Shown here: positions 29,230-56,700 of the stretch, piece after piece
Layout: each line of letters starts with the position of its first letter
Position numbering within the stretch: position 1 is the stretch's first letter
Assembly (NCBI GenBank): GCA_019095985.1
Contig: CM032660.1
Location: 49,532,073-49,596,072, forward strand
Length of the DNA: 64,000 nt
Reading direction: 5' to 3'
From: Streblospio benedicti
Lineage: Eukaryota > Annelida > Polychaeta > Spionida > Spionidae
Made by a program: the position numbers and the translations under genes
Notes under the pieces: model-generated
Told to the model about the DNA's origin: nothing
The model's database searches: none
What the model saw: the letters and a program-made list of their open reading frames with translations, nothing else

Positions 29230-30050
29230 TTCAACTGAAGTGACTCTTTCGGGATCTTGATGACGTCACATTGGCGCTTGTCTGACAGGTGGAATTCCCA
29301 TCAGACAGTAGATGGAGGAGGGTCGGGGGGATGCTCTTGCCCTGGTTGAGGTTGAGCTGTGGCTGGTGTTTGTGGATCTCTATCGCCTCCAGGATCTTCC
29401 TTCTGTATGTATTGTCCTCTCTGCCGATGATCTTAGCAGAGTCTTGGTGGAACAGGTGTCCTGTGTTGTTCGCATGGATTTGGACAGGCGAATTTCCAGG
29501 TTTCTGCCAGTTTCTGCTATGTACGTTTCATTACAGCTTGGACAAGAGATGTTATACACTATCCCACAGGTCTTCTTCGGATCATTCTTGTCTTTGGGGC
29601 GTACTAGTAGGTTTCGTATGGTATTAAAGGGCTTGTGGAATGAGGGAATGCCGTGGTTGTTCAACACTTGTTGGATAGCTTCTGAAGCTCCTCTAATGTA
29701 TGGCAATTTGACCGGGAACTTCCTTGATGTGGACTCACTCGGTTCAGCTGGTTCCTTGGTCTTCTTGGGCGGGATTTTGAAGGCCCATGGCTTATAGCCA
29801 TTTATTCTAAGCACCTTCTTCACATGGCAAGTTTCCTTTCTGTGGTCTTCTTCATCTGTCACCAAATGCTCTTCTGCTCTTCTTAATAGAGTTTGCACGA
29901 CGGAGCGCTTATGTTCTAGGTGGTGATTCGATTCCCAGTTGAGATACTGGTCAGTATGTGTTGGTTTCCGGTACACAGTGACTTTCAGGGACCCATTTTC
30001 TTGTCTCTCTATGCATGTGTCCCAAAACGCCAACTTACAGTACAGTGGAA
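29230..30050 (-). mobile_element. Penelope-like element, 5'-truncated
   Basis: The minus strand encodes the downstream part of a Penelope-like reverse transcriptase (VTVYRKPTHTDQYLNWESNH, KRSVVQTLLRRAE, NGYKPWAFKIPPKK) followed by GIY-YIG endonuclease motifs (CGIVYNISCPSCNETYI, ETGRNLEIRL). A second frame continues with RRKILEAIEIHKHQPQLN and ends SRKSHFS then stop near 29235. The catalytic RT core is missing. The YIG part of the motif reads YIA, and the frame is interrupted inside the endonuclease, so it is a dead copy. Confidence 0.85.
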
Positions 30051-30787
30051 CATTGTTCTCTTTTTTTTTTCCGCCCCCCCATAAGTGGAAATAGATATCA
30101 GATGTGTGACATGATTGAAGAATATCTACACAGTGTTTCACAATATTTATTCAAATATTACATGTACTTATATATGCCATTGGATAAAATTTATTATATA
30201 TGAGGAATATGAATCATGATATTAAAGTGTGAACTGCTGTGTGAGCTTTTTAATACATGTACCACATTTAGATAGTAAATAGTGGAATTCTGATATGAAA
30301 AGTTTTAGTTTGCACAATAAAATCACAAACAATTGAAGTGTCGCTCTATATTATCATACAAACAGGTCAAGTAATTATTTAAGCGGGCTTAGGGGGATTG
30401 TCCCCACCTTCACCATGCCAAAAAATTGTAAAATTCTGCCACCCCCTTAAATTTGCCTCTCAGTTTAGTGTTGTGGTGGAGCCATGAGGTAATTGGATGT
30501 GGAAGAATCATGTGTCAAACTGGTGGAGAGTATGTACAGTGTGGTGAAGAGCTACGTCAGGGTTGGCAGCACCTATAGTGAAGAAGTCAGTGTTAGTGTT
30601 AGAACCTTGGGGGAGCATTTGGAGAGGAGATATGGCTGGATAAAACCAATGTAGGACCCTCAACATACAGCGTAATGTGCTCGTCCTTTTAAGACTTGAG
30701 ATACAATTCAAGAAGATCTAAAGATTTGGAATCTAATGACTGATGAACCTCTGAAACGAGACACCTGGATGTCTCTCTTGTATATAT

Positions 30788-30946
30788 TAGTAGAACCTCT
30801 CTATTAGGACCACCTTTTGGACCAGTGATAGGTGGTCTCAATTCAGAGGTGGTCTCTATACAGAGGTTCATTTTGGTAGCTTTATGAAGGCTTGGGACTA
30901 TGAAAAGTTTTCTTATAGAGGTGGTCTCAATAGAGACGTTCTACTG
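30788..30946. mobile_element. GTAGAACC MITE-like element, near full copy
   Basis: About 159 bp. The left end GTAGAACCTCTCTATTAGGA and the inverse of the right end (CAGTAGAACGTCTCTATTGA) are inverted repeats followed by TA, fitting Tc1/mariner-like non-autonomous elements. It lies about 200 bp upstream of the first TTC28-like coding exon. Confidence 0.65.
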
Positions 30947-31153
30947 TATGCTGTTCCAACGCTACATTGGGACAAGGGATGTAAAATTGGGCGGTCCCGG
31001 ACTCCCGGTGGTAGTAGTAATAATCGTTATGCAAGTTTTACGTGATATCCATTATATATCTGATTTTTATGTGTAAATATAACATGCTTTACATATTCTA
31101 GACTTACTACTCTGCTTTAGATGACATAATGTAAATTTCTTATTTTTCTAGGG

Positions 31154-47434
<16,281 letters not shown>

Positions 47435-49039
47435 TATGTTAAATCAAACATGTTTTTTGAAAATGTCTTTAATTTGTTAAAAATGAATGACAATTTTTCA
47501 ACCTTTTGTTTATTCAGTATTAGATAAGGTTATTTGAAGAATTTAGGACAGTGGTTTATCAGATGTTTACTTAAATATCACATTTAAGAAAATTACATTT
47601 AGATAAAAAAACGTGCATGGTTAAAGGCCTTTTAAGTGATTTATTAGTTAAGATTTTACTGTAATTAATTTGTACAAGTGTTCTTTTTTGTGGTTGCGTC
47701 TTATTTACTCATATATGTTTTACATGCAATAATAGCAATGTGTTTCCTGTGATAATGTCTATCTGTGATGGTAATTATGCTGCTGATTTCTTAATACTGT
47801 TTGTGTGGTTTGTAATAGATTGTTGCATTTTTTTTTTAAATCTGTGATAACTTCATCTGAAGTAAATATATTGTTTTCTGTGATGTTAATCAAAGGCACC
47901 TGCAATGTAATAGAATTTCAATTCTGTGCGATTGTGACTATTGGATAGAATGAAAAGATTCAATTTGATTCTTTCGCACTATCTTCTATAATAAACATAA
48001 TCTGATGCCAGTGTCTTTGGTAATGATATATGTTGATTGCATTTTACAATTGTCAAATGTTTTATTTCTTGTAAAGCGTATAGCTATAATCAATGTTAAT
48101 ATTTATCAACAATACCAATCCAATAATGTTAGTGCAAATATGAATTGTTGTCTTAATAATGTGTGACAATTTAAAATTTTGACAATGTTATAATATCTGT
48201 ATAATGGTTTGAGATACTTGTAGATCATATTTGTCTATACATCATGTATTTTCATCAGATGTTTTGTATCAACGGATCCTATATAATTCAGTGCCTTTAA
48301 CAGCTGCTTTTAATAAAGTAAATAATAGGATTTGTACAAATTTATTTCTAAAAATGGAAAAGAATGAATTACACAAGTTCTAAAACATATGTTTTACATT
48401 CATATATACATGTATATAGAATGATTATGGCCAATAATAATTGCAACTTGTACAGGTCTTTATACACAATTTAAAATTTTGACAATGCTATAATATCTGT
48501 ATAATGGTTTGAGATACTTGTAGATCATATTTGTCTATACATCATGTATTTTCATCAGATGTTTTGTATCAACGGATCCTATATAATTCAGTGCCTTTAA
48601 CAGCTGCTTTTAATAAAGTAAATAATAGGATTTGTACAAATTTATTTCTAAAAATGGAAAAGAATGAATTACACAAGTTCTAAAACATATGTTTTACATT
48701 CATATATACATGTATATAGAATGATTATGGCCAATAATAATTGCAACTTGTACAGGTCTTTATACACATGATAATACCATATTGAGGGTCAAATACAATT
48801 TTGGAAGTCCATTACTATTTCACTTTCAGTGTCAATTACAAATATACACTGATGGTATCAATGACAAAAATACATTTATAATTATGCTTTATCATCACAC
48901 CAGAAACTAGGGATGTATGGGTGTTGTTGACAAAAGTTATGTAACTTGATTGAAAGCTGTACATAATTTTAACACCAATTTGTATGTTCTCTGTACATAA
49001 TGCAACTGTATGAGCGCTAATATGTGATGATGTCTTTGG
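47435..49039. other. TTC28-like 3' flank and convergent interval
   Basis: Between the stop of the TTC28-like gene and the stop of ABHD14 copy C (convergent genes). AATAAA-type words near 47990 and 48309 could serve polyadenylation. Contains the 300-bp tandem duplication; no other gene is seen. Confidence 0.5.
48169..48768 (+). repeat. 300-bp tandem duplication, almost exact
   Basis: 48169-48468 and 48469-48768 are the same 300-bp unit with one base difference seen (near 48188/48488). The unit includes TTTTAATAAAG, so the candidate polyadenylation region is doubled. The near identity means a very recent event or an assembly artefact. Confidence 0.95.
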
Positions 49040-50126
49040 CTATTCATCACAAGGTGAAAAGTTTACATCCTGCAAGACTCGCAGGCAGTTGTAGAGTAAA
49101 AAGTGCCAATAGTCTGGTTTGTTCATATAGCATGCATGACCGGCATCTTTTATTGGAAATTGGACTGAATTAGGCAGCGTTTTGAGATGTTCTGTAGATG
49201 TAGAACCCAATCTTGTATCGTTCTCCCCATACACTATCATTGTTGGAACCTAAAATGTACAAATTACATTTAAGACCTTGCTTGGTAAATTTTACTCGAG
49301 TCGCATAATATTGATAAATTTAAGAAACATTTTACCTTGCATTTAAAGTATTGCTCCTTTGTAAAATGCCCAGTGTTAACAGGAGCAACAGGTATAAAAC
49401 CACTGCATCTTTTGTGAGCTGTCTCGGGATCTTTTAAAAGATATGGAAGTGAAAAGCCACCACTCATTGATGGGCTAACAATTACTGGCGTTACTAATTT
49501 CAGTTCTTTCAAAAGTGCGTACATAAACTGTTCTCCTGACATGTGCTTCAGGGGATCAGTCTTGCTATTAGGACCTAAAATCAAAATAGGTTCATAACAT
49601 TAATGTTACAAGCCACTTTCTAACTACAAAGAAAAAAAAAAGATAGATCTAACAATGTGTATAGATGTGAAAAAATTACACAAGAAGATAAATGATATGA
49701 TATATATTATCTATAAAAATTCAATAAACAAAATTTACCTCCTGGAATATCAACAGCTAAAACCCTATATCCCATGCAAGCTACCAAATGCACAGTCTTC
49801 AAATCAACCCAAGTTTGAGAGTTGAAAGATGCACCATGTAACAACAGTATAGGAACTGGGAACTGTTTAGATTCTGGAGGTTTTGCTTCTTGGTAGTATA
49901 CATTTACAACCTAATTTCGAGCAGAACAATAAAGCATCAAATAATGTAAGTGCATGCACCGGTAGTACTGGTTTGTGATAGAAAAAAAATTTCTAACCTC
50001 TCCATTAGCGCTTACTTGTACAGTTTGGGATGTAACTTGAATATTTTCAAAGAGTGCGGGCAAGTCTGAGGGCACATCTTGAAAATCTTTTAATGCCCAC
50101 ATTTGATTTTCATGAGATATATGAAG
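49040..50126 (-). CDS. ABHD14: ABHD14-like alpha/beta hydrolase, copy C (first exon not located)
   Basis: Exons on the minus strand: 49998-50126, 49739-49910, 49336-49574 and 49040-49249, with GT-AG junctions and phases 0, 1, 0. They give 249 codons ending FSPCDE. Motifs are PILLLHGASFN, SPSMSGGFSLPYL (nucleophile Ser), YGENDTRLG (Asp) and GHACYMNKP (His), so the triad is complete. The first exon shown begins after an acceptor (CAG|CTTCAT). Either an upstream exon carries the N-terminus, or translation starts at the internal ATG (MWALKDF, at 50102). The anchor seen in copies A and B is not found. Introns are short, unlike copies A and B. It points away from INTS5. Confidence 0.85.
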
Positions 50127-50793
50127 CTGAAACGTATTAAACTATATAATCATAAATGCCAAAATATTTGTGCTAAATGAATGTGTCTGTTATGTAAAGC
50201 TCACTAGAAATTCTCTGTTAGTCTACATAGTTACAATTAATGTAAAATGTATAATTATGGAAACAATATATTTTTCAATATTTTGTTGGAAAGTAACAAG
50301 CCTTCTCTAACCAAACAAAGAGAATATCATGTAATTTTCGGGTTTACAACGATCGAACCCTTATTCTATCACTCTGAGGATCAGATGTCAAGCAAATTGA
50401 CTTCAGGACATCTGATACTCAGAGTGTATTCCCTATATATCAGCTATTAGGATCTTCTATTAACTCTCCCAATAAACTGATTGGTTCACGGACATCAAAA
50501 TTCTAATTTTTCATGTGTGACAGTAGATTTAAACGTAAATGTAACAATGAAATAAATGTAAAACAAAAGAATGAAACCAAATAATTGCATAGACTACCTA
50601 TTTCAAAATTTAACAAAATAAGATAACTCAAAGAAATATTCATGTGAGGAGGAAGTTTTTTGATCTTTGGACACATAACGGAAACAGTGAAAATCCAATC
50701 ATAACGGAAACAAATAGATCTACCCAATTGTAATATAAAAAATGTTCTAGCTAAGTCTCCGATCATTTTTAATCATATAGTTCGCTTTATGGG
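50127..50793. other. divergent interval between ABHD14 copy C and INTS5
   Basis: About 670 bp between oppositely directed genes, a likely shared promoter region. No confident first exon of copy C or promoter element is read here. Confidence 0.35.
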
Positions 50794-53700
50794 ATGGCTT
50801 CTGCATCAGAATTTACTAAATTTCCGCCCAATCCTGAGGTGTGACGTTCAATTATTCATTCGAAAAGAATATAACTTAATGAGTATTGCTAGATTTAATA
50901 ATTACATAAATTTTCACCGTATTTGAACTGCCAAAATGTATATTATTTGATGAGTGATTCTATTATCGCCCAAACTTGTGTAGCTCCCTGACAGCGATTG
51001 TTAAGGATAAGGTTTCTGGTTCTGATTATTAATCGGCTAATTCCTTGGTGGGACATCCTGCCGATGATGGTGTGTATGCGACATGGTTAGGGCAGCCGGT
51101 CCTTGGATATGTTCAAGGATGCGCTTTCAGCCACCTCCTTCTTCAGGTTATTCCATTCCGGTATTGTTCGGGCAAAGAAGGAGTGCTTGTATTGCGTGGT
51201 GGCTGTTGTTATACTCCGGAACTTAAATGCGTGGTTTGCTCTGGTCCTGGTGTCTGCTGGTTTTAACGATGATGCAGGCACTGCCACAAGTCCCTGCACA
51301 ACCTTGTACATCATCGCAAGCCTCTGGTTAGTTCGTCGATGCTCCAGGGACGGCCATTCTAGTTTCCGAAGCAGATCAGACGATCATATGTGTTTGTCAC
51401 GAAGTGCTCTGCTCTTCTATTTACTTCTCCAGTTGGTCTTTGTCTTTCTGGAGATGTGGGTCCCATATCGTACTGCTGTATTCGATGGTGGAACGCACTA
51501 ACGCCAGGTACGCGGTCTCCTTGGCTTTTCTAGGACAGTAGCGAAGGTTACGCCGGAGAAAGCTGAGGGTGTTGCTAGCCTTCTTCGTCACATTGGCGAT
51601 GTGCTTGCTCCATTCGAGGTTGTTGCTGATGGTCATTCCTAAATATTTAGCAGCATCCACCTCCTCCAGTATGACTCCACACAGTTCGTACAGCTTGGCA
51701 ATGACCTGCTTGCTCCTTGAAATCCTCATGATGTTGCATTTTACGGGATTGGTAAAGCCTTAATAAGCGACCACTCACGTAATAGCATAGTATAGTATAT
51801 AGTAAGCACAGGTCGGCCTGATCTCATAACCTCATTCAATCTCTGACCCCTCCCCCGGCTGAAGATGGAACTTAGTTTAATATTAACCAGTACTCATGTC
51901 CAGTTGGACGCCAACCCTTGGTGGTGGTGGTGGGGGGGGGGTGCACCCTTGGGCATTACTCACCCCTAGCTGAGGAGGTGACGACCACAGCAACCCGAGA
52001 GGGAAAACTCTCCTGGGGGTGGGGGGGCGCCCTTTTTCTCCACCCCTCCTATTCCGTTTTGCTAGTGCTGTTTCCCACCTGTTTAAGCCTATTGTCACTA
52101 ACCAATCTTCCTGTATGTGTCCCCCCTACCTAACACTACACCTATTCTTCATCCCTACTATTCCTTACCTACCTATGCTAGTTGTTACACTTGCCCAGTC
52201 CTATGTATTAGCCCTGTTGTGTTACCATCCCTCCCGGACCTCTTACTCTCCTCTTCCAATCCAACCTCCTGTACTCCTGTAATCAGAATTATGAACACTT
52301 ACTATTGCAACAGAACATACTTAACTAATGATAATATTATATAGTGATGTCCTACCTTTCCAGGTGATGTTTTCGTTGTCCCCTTTTTGTTCGTTTTTCT
52401 GTTCACTTCATTTTTTTCTAGTTTCTTGTTCCATACTCTGCAGACATCAATTTCTGATGATTATTCTATAGCAGAGGGAGGCCACGCGGTGTTGGTACAT
52501 GTACCTCCAGATGCAGGCTAGGTAGCCAACTGAGCTTCAGGGGAAGGGGGGGGGATCACACTAGCCATAGTTTTCAAGCTAGGTGAGTTCTTTAACGTGC
52601 AGAGCGATGACTCTCCTTTACACGGGGCACGCCTTTTAGTGAGGCTTCCGAACCTCGCCGCTTGGCGTCGCCACTGAATAGCATTACTGTTCAATAGTGG
52701 TGACACACTTCGGTGGAATTGACGTAGCATTGATGAGAAACGTACAACGTAACTTATCTGCGCCAGTCTGCCGTGCCCGGGCCGTGAACTCACGACACAG
52801 CAAACTCCATATCTGAAGTCGTACGCGCTAACCATTGTGCCGTCAAGACCACATGGTTCATACTTACCACTCTGCTCACCTTCCGCCTGCTCTTTCTTCC
52901 TCCATCTCCTTACTTTGATGGTGCTGTTCCCCACTTGGTGTGACACTAATGTTCATCGTAATTGTGGTCATTCTCCTCAGTCCTTCCTGTTACTCTGTTT
53001 CCCTATACCCTGTCTGGTTTCTTCCTTTCCTCTGTCCTGTTCTGCTTCTATCTTAGCCTTCATCCTTCCTGGTCCTGTCCTCTTGTGCATTGATTCGTCC
53101 TCACCATCCTTCCTGTTCCTGTCCTCCTTGTTACCCCACTTCTTTCCCGTCTTGTCCTGTTCTTCACCTGCTTTATGTTTTTCCTGTTTGCCCCCACCTC
53201 TTTTTCCTGTTCATTCCTGTCATCCTCCTTCCTTCCTGATACTCCATCCCCCTTTATCCTGTCCTGCTCCTTCTTCTCCCCTGTCCTGTTCTGCTTCCAC
53301 CTTAGCCTTCTTCCTGCTTTATGTTTATTCCTGTTTGTCCCAACCTCCATTTCTTGTTCATTCCTGTCATCCTTCGTCCTTCCTGTTACTCCTTTCCCCC
53401 TTTTTCTGTCTGATTCTTTCCTTTCTCTCTCCTGTTCTGCCTCTACCTTAACCTTCACCTTCCTGTATCTGTTTCATTCCTGTGCATTGATTCGTTCTCC
53501 CCATCCTTCCTGCAGGCATTGATTTTTCCTCCCCGCATCCTACTCCAATCTCGGCTTTTTACTAAATCAAGTCAAGTCACGACAAACACTGTTTATTATA
53601 CAGACATGTGGCATATACAAGTATGAACATGCAATTTACAAAATCATTACCGTAACCACCCAGCCATAATGGTTTATAAATCAGTTTCAGATCATTAACA

Positions 53701-56700
53701 TATGCAACTTATCATCAGTGTTAACATTAATTTTAACTTTATCATATTTGTAGTAAACTGCCTAATAGACTCACCACAATTAAACATATCGTATAATTTT
53801 ATAACATTTATACAAGATCATTCATTGACTATTACATTATCAACACTATACATGTATGAGAATACTGGATAAAAATTGAAATATAATCTATCACAAATAT
53901 GGTGAGAACTGCATATATCAGGGTGGTCTGTCTCACGCAATAGTGCTACATTTAATACATAAAAACAAAGTACAAATCTGAAACATTCACTATAAACTAT
54001 AGTATTAATAGTTTGTACTAAGCCTATTACATAAACTTATGCATATAATTGAACAATCTGGATGATCTTTTCTGTGTCTTCATCATTTCCTCATCTTGCT
54101 CTTCTCTCCTGTTTCAGCCCCTCTTCCCTTCTTTTCTTCTCCGTTTTCTTCCTTTTCCTGTTCTCTATCCTGTTTACACCTATCTGGGTGTCCTTCCTTT
54201 CCCGTTCCCTTCCCTGTTCATTATACAGACATGTGGCCTATACAGGTATATATTGGCCACTAAAATGCAATTTACAAAATCATTACCATAACCACCCGGC
54301 CGCATCAGTGCTAACATTAATTTTAACTTTATCATATTTGTAGTAAACTGCCTAATCACAACAATTAAACATATCGTATAATTTTATAATAGCTATTACA
54401 CAGGATCATTCATTGATTATTACATTATCAACAATATTCGTGTATGAGAATTCTGGATAAAAATTTAAACATAAAATGATGCAATGTTATTATGAAGGGA
54501 TAACAAGTTTCTGCAGGCTCGTTAAAAAGTGTGCCTTGTTTAGTTGACAATTATCCCACTAAATCCATGAGAACTAACCTAGCTTGAAAATAGCTAGTGG
54601 GACACAACCTCCTACACCCCCAGTGCTCATTTTGTTAACCATAACTTTCCTCTGGAGGTTCATGTACCTACCAACACCACATGGCCTCCCTCTGCAATAA
54701 TCATCAGCAATTGATTGCTGCGGAGTACTCACTTAGATCTAGACGGTGGTAATGGCAAGAGGAGTGGCCTCTGTATGATGGGCTCAGTCAAGCTCCTTCC
54801 CTTTAATGGAAGAGCAGGGTGTTAAATATGAGACTATGGGTGGGTTAGCTCAACTTTATTAAGATAATTAAGTTACTATGTATTCACCATATCGGCCAGT
54901 GATAGAGGCTTGCAAAAGTATCGCAAGGAGAGTAGTAGGAGGCCAGCTTTAGTATAAACAAGTGACAGGCACAAATATTAATGGGAGCACAATGCCGACC
55001 ACAGGATCATTATAGATAGACTTTAACTTTTTCTTCTTCTTAAAACCCTCATTTTGAATATATTATTTTTTGTAGGAAATTTTAAAGCAAGTTAAAAGTT
55101 TTGTGAAGGGGTCTGCTCATGAACCAAGGGCTGCAAGTGAAGATCTGGTAAACCCGCACTTTTCCTTTTGCAAACTTTTACCATCTGCAAGACATGCTGT
55201 TCTTGAATATTTAGGAAGTGTTTTTGATGAAGCAGTTGAAACATATATCCAACGGCAGGCACTATATGGTGATGTAAATACTCATGGTAAGAACTAGATA
55301 TATATTGGGCAAAGATAGCTTATTAATTTTCGTGTCGAAATTTAAAAAGTGTCTTGAATTTGTTAACTTATAGTTCCAGAAGGTGCATCCACTGAAGGTG
55401 TTGTCCACCATATTCAAGGTGTCTTGCTTGGTGCTGTAAAAAATAACCCGCAAGCATGGGCTCCTATTGTGTCTACAGTAAGGATATAAATGTTTTGGTA
55501 TTTGTCAAATTGGACAAAGTTTTTGAATTGTTTGATAGGCTCTTTTTTGTTTTTGGTAGGAATGTTGTATCCATAATTCCATATACATGTACCGTATATG
55601 ACCATCCAAGCGCCCAGGGCTGTTAAATTGAAATTTTCTCAAACTGGAGGGTGGGCTATTACACGAGAGTGCAGTTACTACATAATTCTTAAGGACATTT
55701 TAGAAAAAGAAGGGGGAGGGCTGTTGCAAGAGGGTGGGCACTTAGAATATATGGTATATGTAATATGCTTCTTATTATATCAGCCATGGAGGAGTTAAAT
55801 GTCTCACATCTTCTGCATGTTTAAACTTTTTAATGACTTAGTATGCATTTATATGATTATGTAACATAATTATACCAAGATATCTTTATTTACAGTGGTC
55901 CATTGATTTATTGGGTCAGATAAGCAGCAAGTACTCCAACCAATATATTGAGCGGCGAAGTAGCCCTACGTACCCTAGTCTGAATGAGTTGCTGCAAATG
56001 TGGATGACATGTTCTGCTACAAAAACGCTCATTGAGATAGCATCAGAAAGCTTTTCTTCAATGTGAGTTTTGCATATATTTTAAAGAAATTAATAGTTAT
56101 TTCAAGATTTATCCACCACTCTTCAAACTTGAAGCAATATATAGCAAACATTCTGTTTGTAAATGCTGCTAAGGTTGTGTCAAGTTAAAGATGATAAAAA
56201 GGATTTTAAAAAAATCTCTTAAATACAGTGAGACCTTTACTTAGAATAATACAAATCGTATTGAAAACGATCATTATGTTTACGTCATAATGTGTACCCA
56301 TATTTTTGTGCTGGTATTGTTACTTCATTAACTTTTTAATTCAAATTTTGTAACATATCTTAGAGATTTTACCTTTCATTCAGATACCAGTGCATTCAAT
56401 GACAATTTTATTTGTAATATACTGGATGTGAGGTATTATTAAATTATCCCGAATTTTACACATTATTTTTATGCTGATGTATTTGATAACCATGTTTTTT
56501 TTTTCATAGTGTATCCACATCACCAGGCTGAAGTGTTGTCGTGGACAGCACAGCCACCGAAGCATGTCTCTGTCAAACTCTGTGGTCTGCCATCGATTGG
56601 TCTCGCAGTACCCAGGCAACGTCTGCACTTGAAACTTGGGTCTAGGCGTTTAAGTCCACTGCATACACCCACTTTTGCAGCCTTTACAGGGTTTGCAGCC

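Larger units (their letters stand above)
25543..31153. other. intergenic between ABHD14 copy B and the TTC28-like gene
   Basis: Head-to-head interval of 5.6 kb. It contains SINE copies (26348-26765, 27033-27345), GTAGAACC repeats, and a Penelope-like fragment (29230-30050). No host exon was recognised; 27650-29200 and 30150-30780 have no call. Confidence 0.5.

Noticed and set aside
29289-29797. Two long plus-strand frames (112 and 161 residues)
   Set aside because: They are antisense shadows of the Penelope-like coding sequence on the minus strand.
50503-50766. 87-residue minus-strand frame as the missing first exon of ABHD14 copy C
   Set aside because: No donor in the required phase 0 was found and its sequence does not resemble exon 1 of copies A or B.
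53060-53458. 132-residue Arg/Lys/Glu-rich frame on the minus strand
   Set aside because: It lies wholly in a pyrimidine-biased minisatellite; composition alone explains it.
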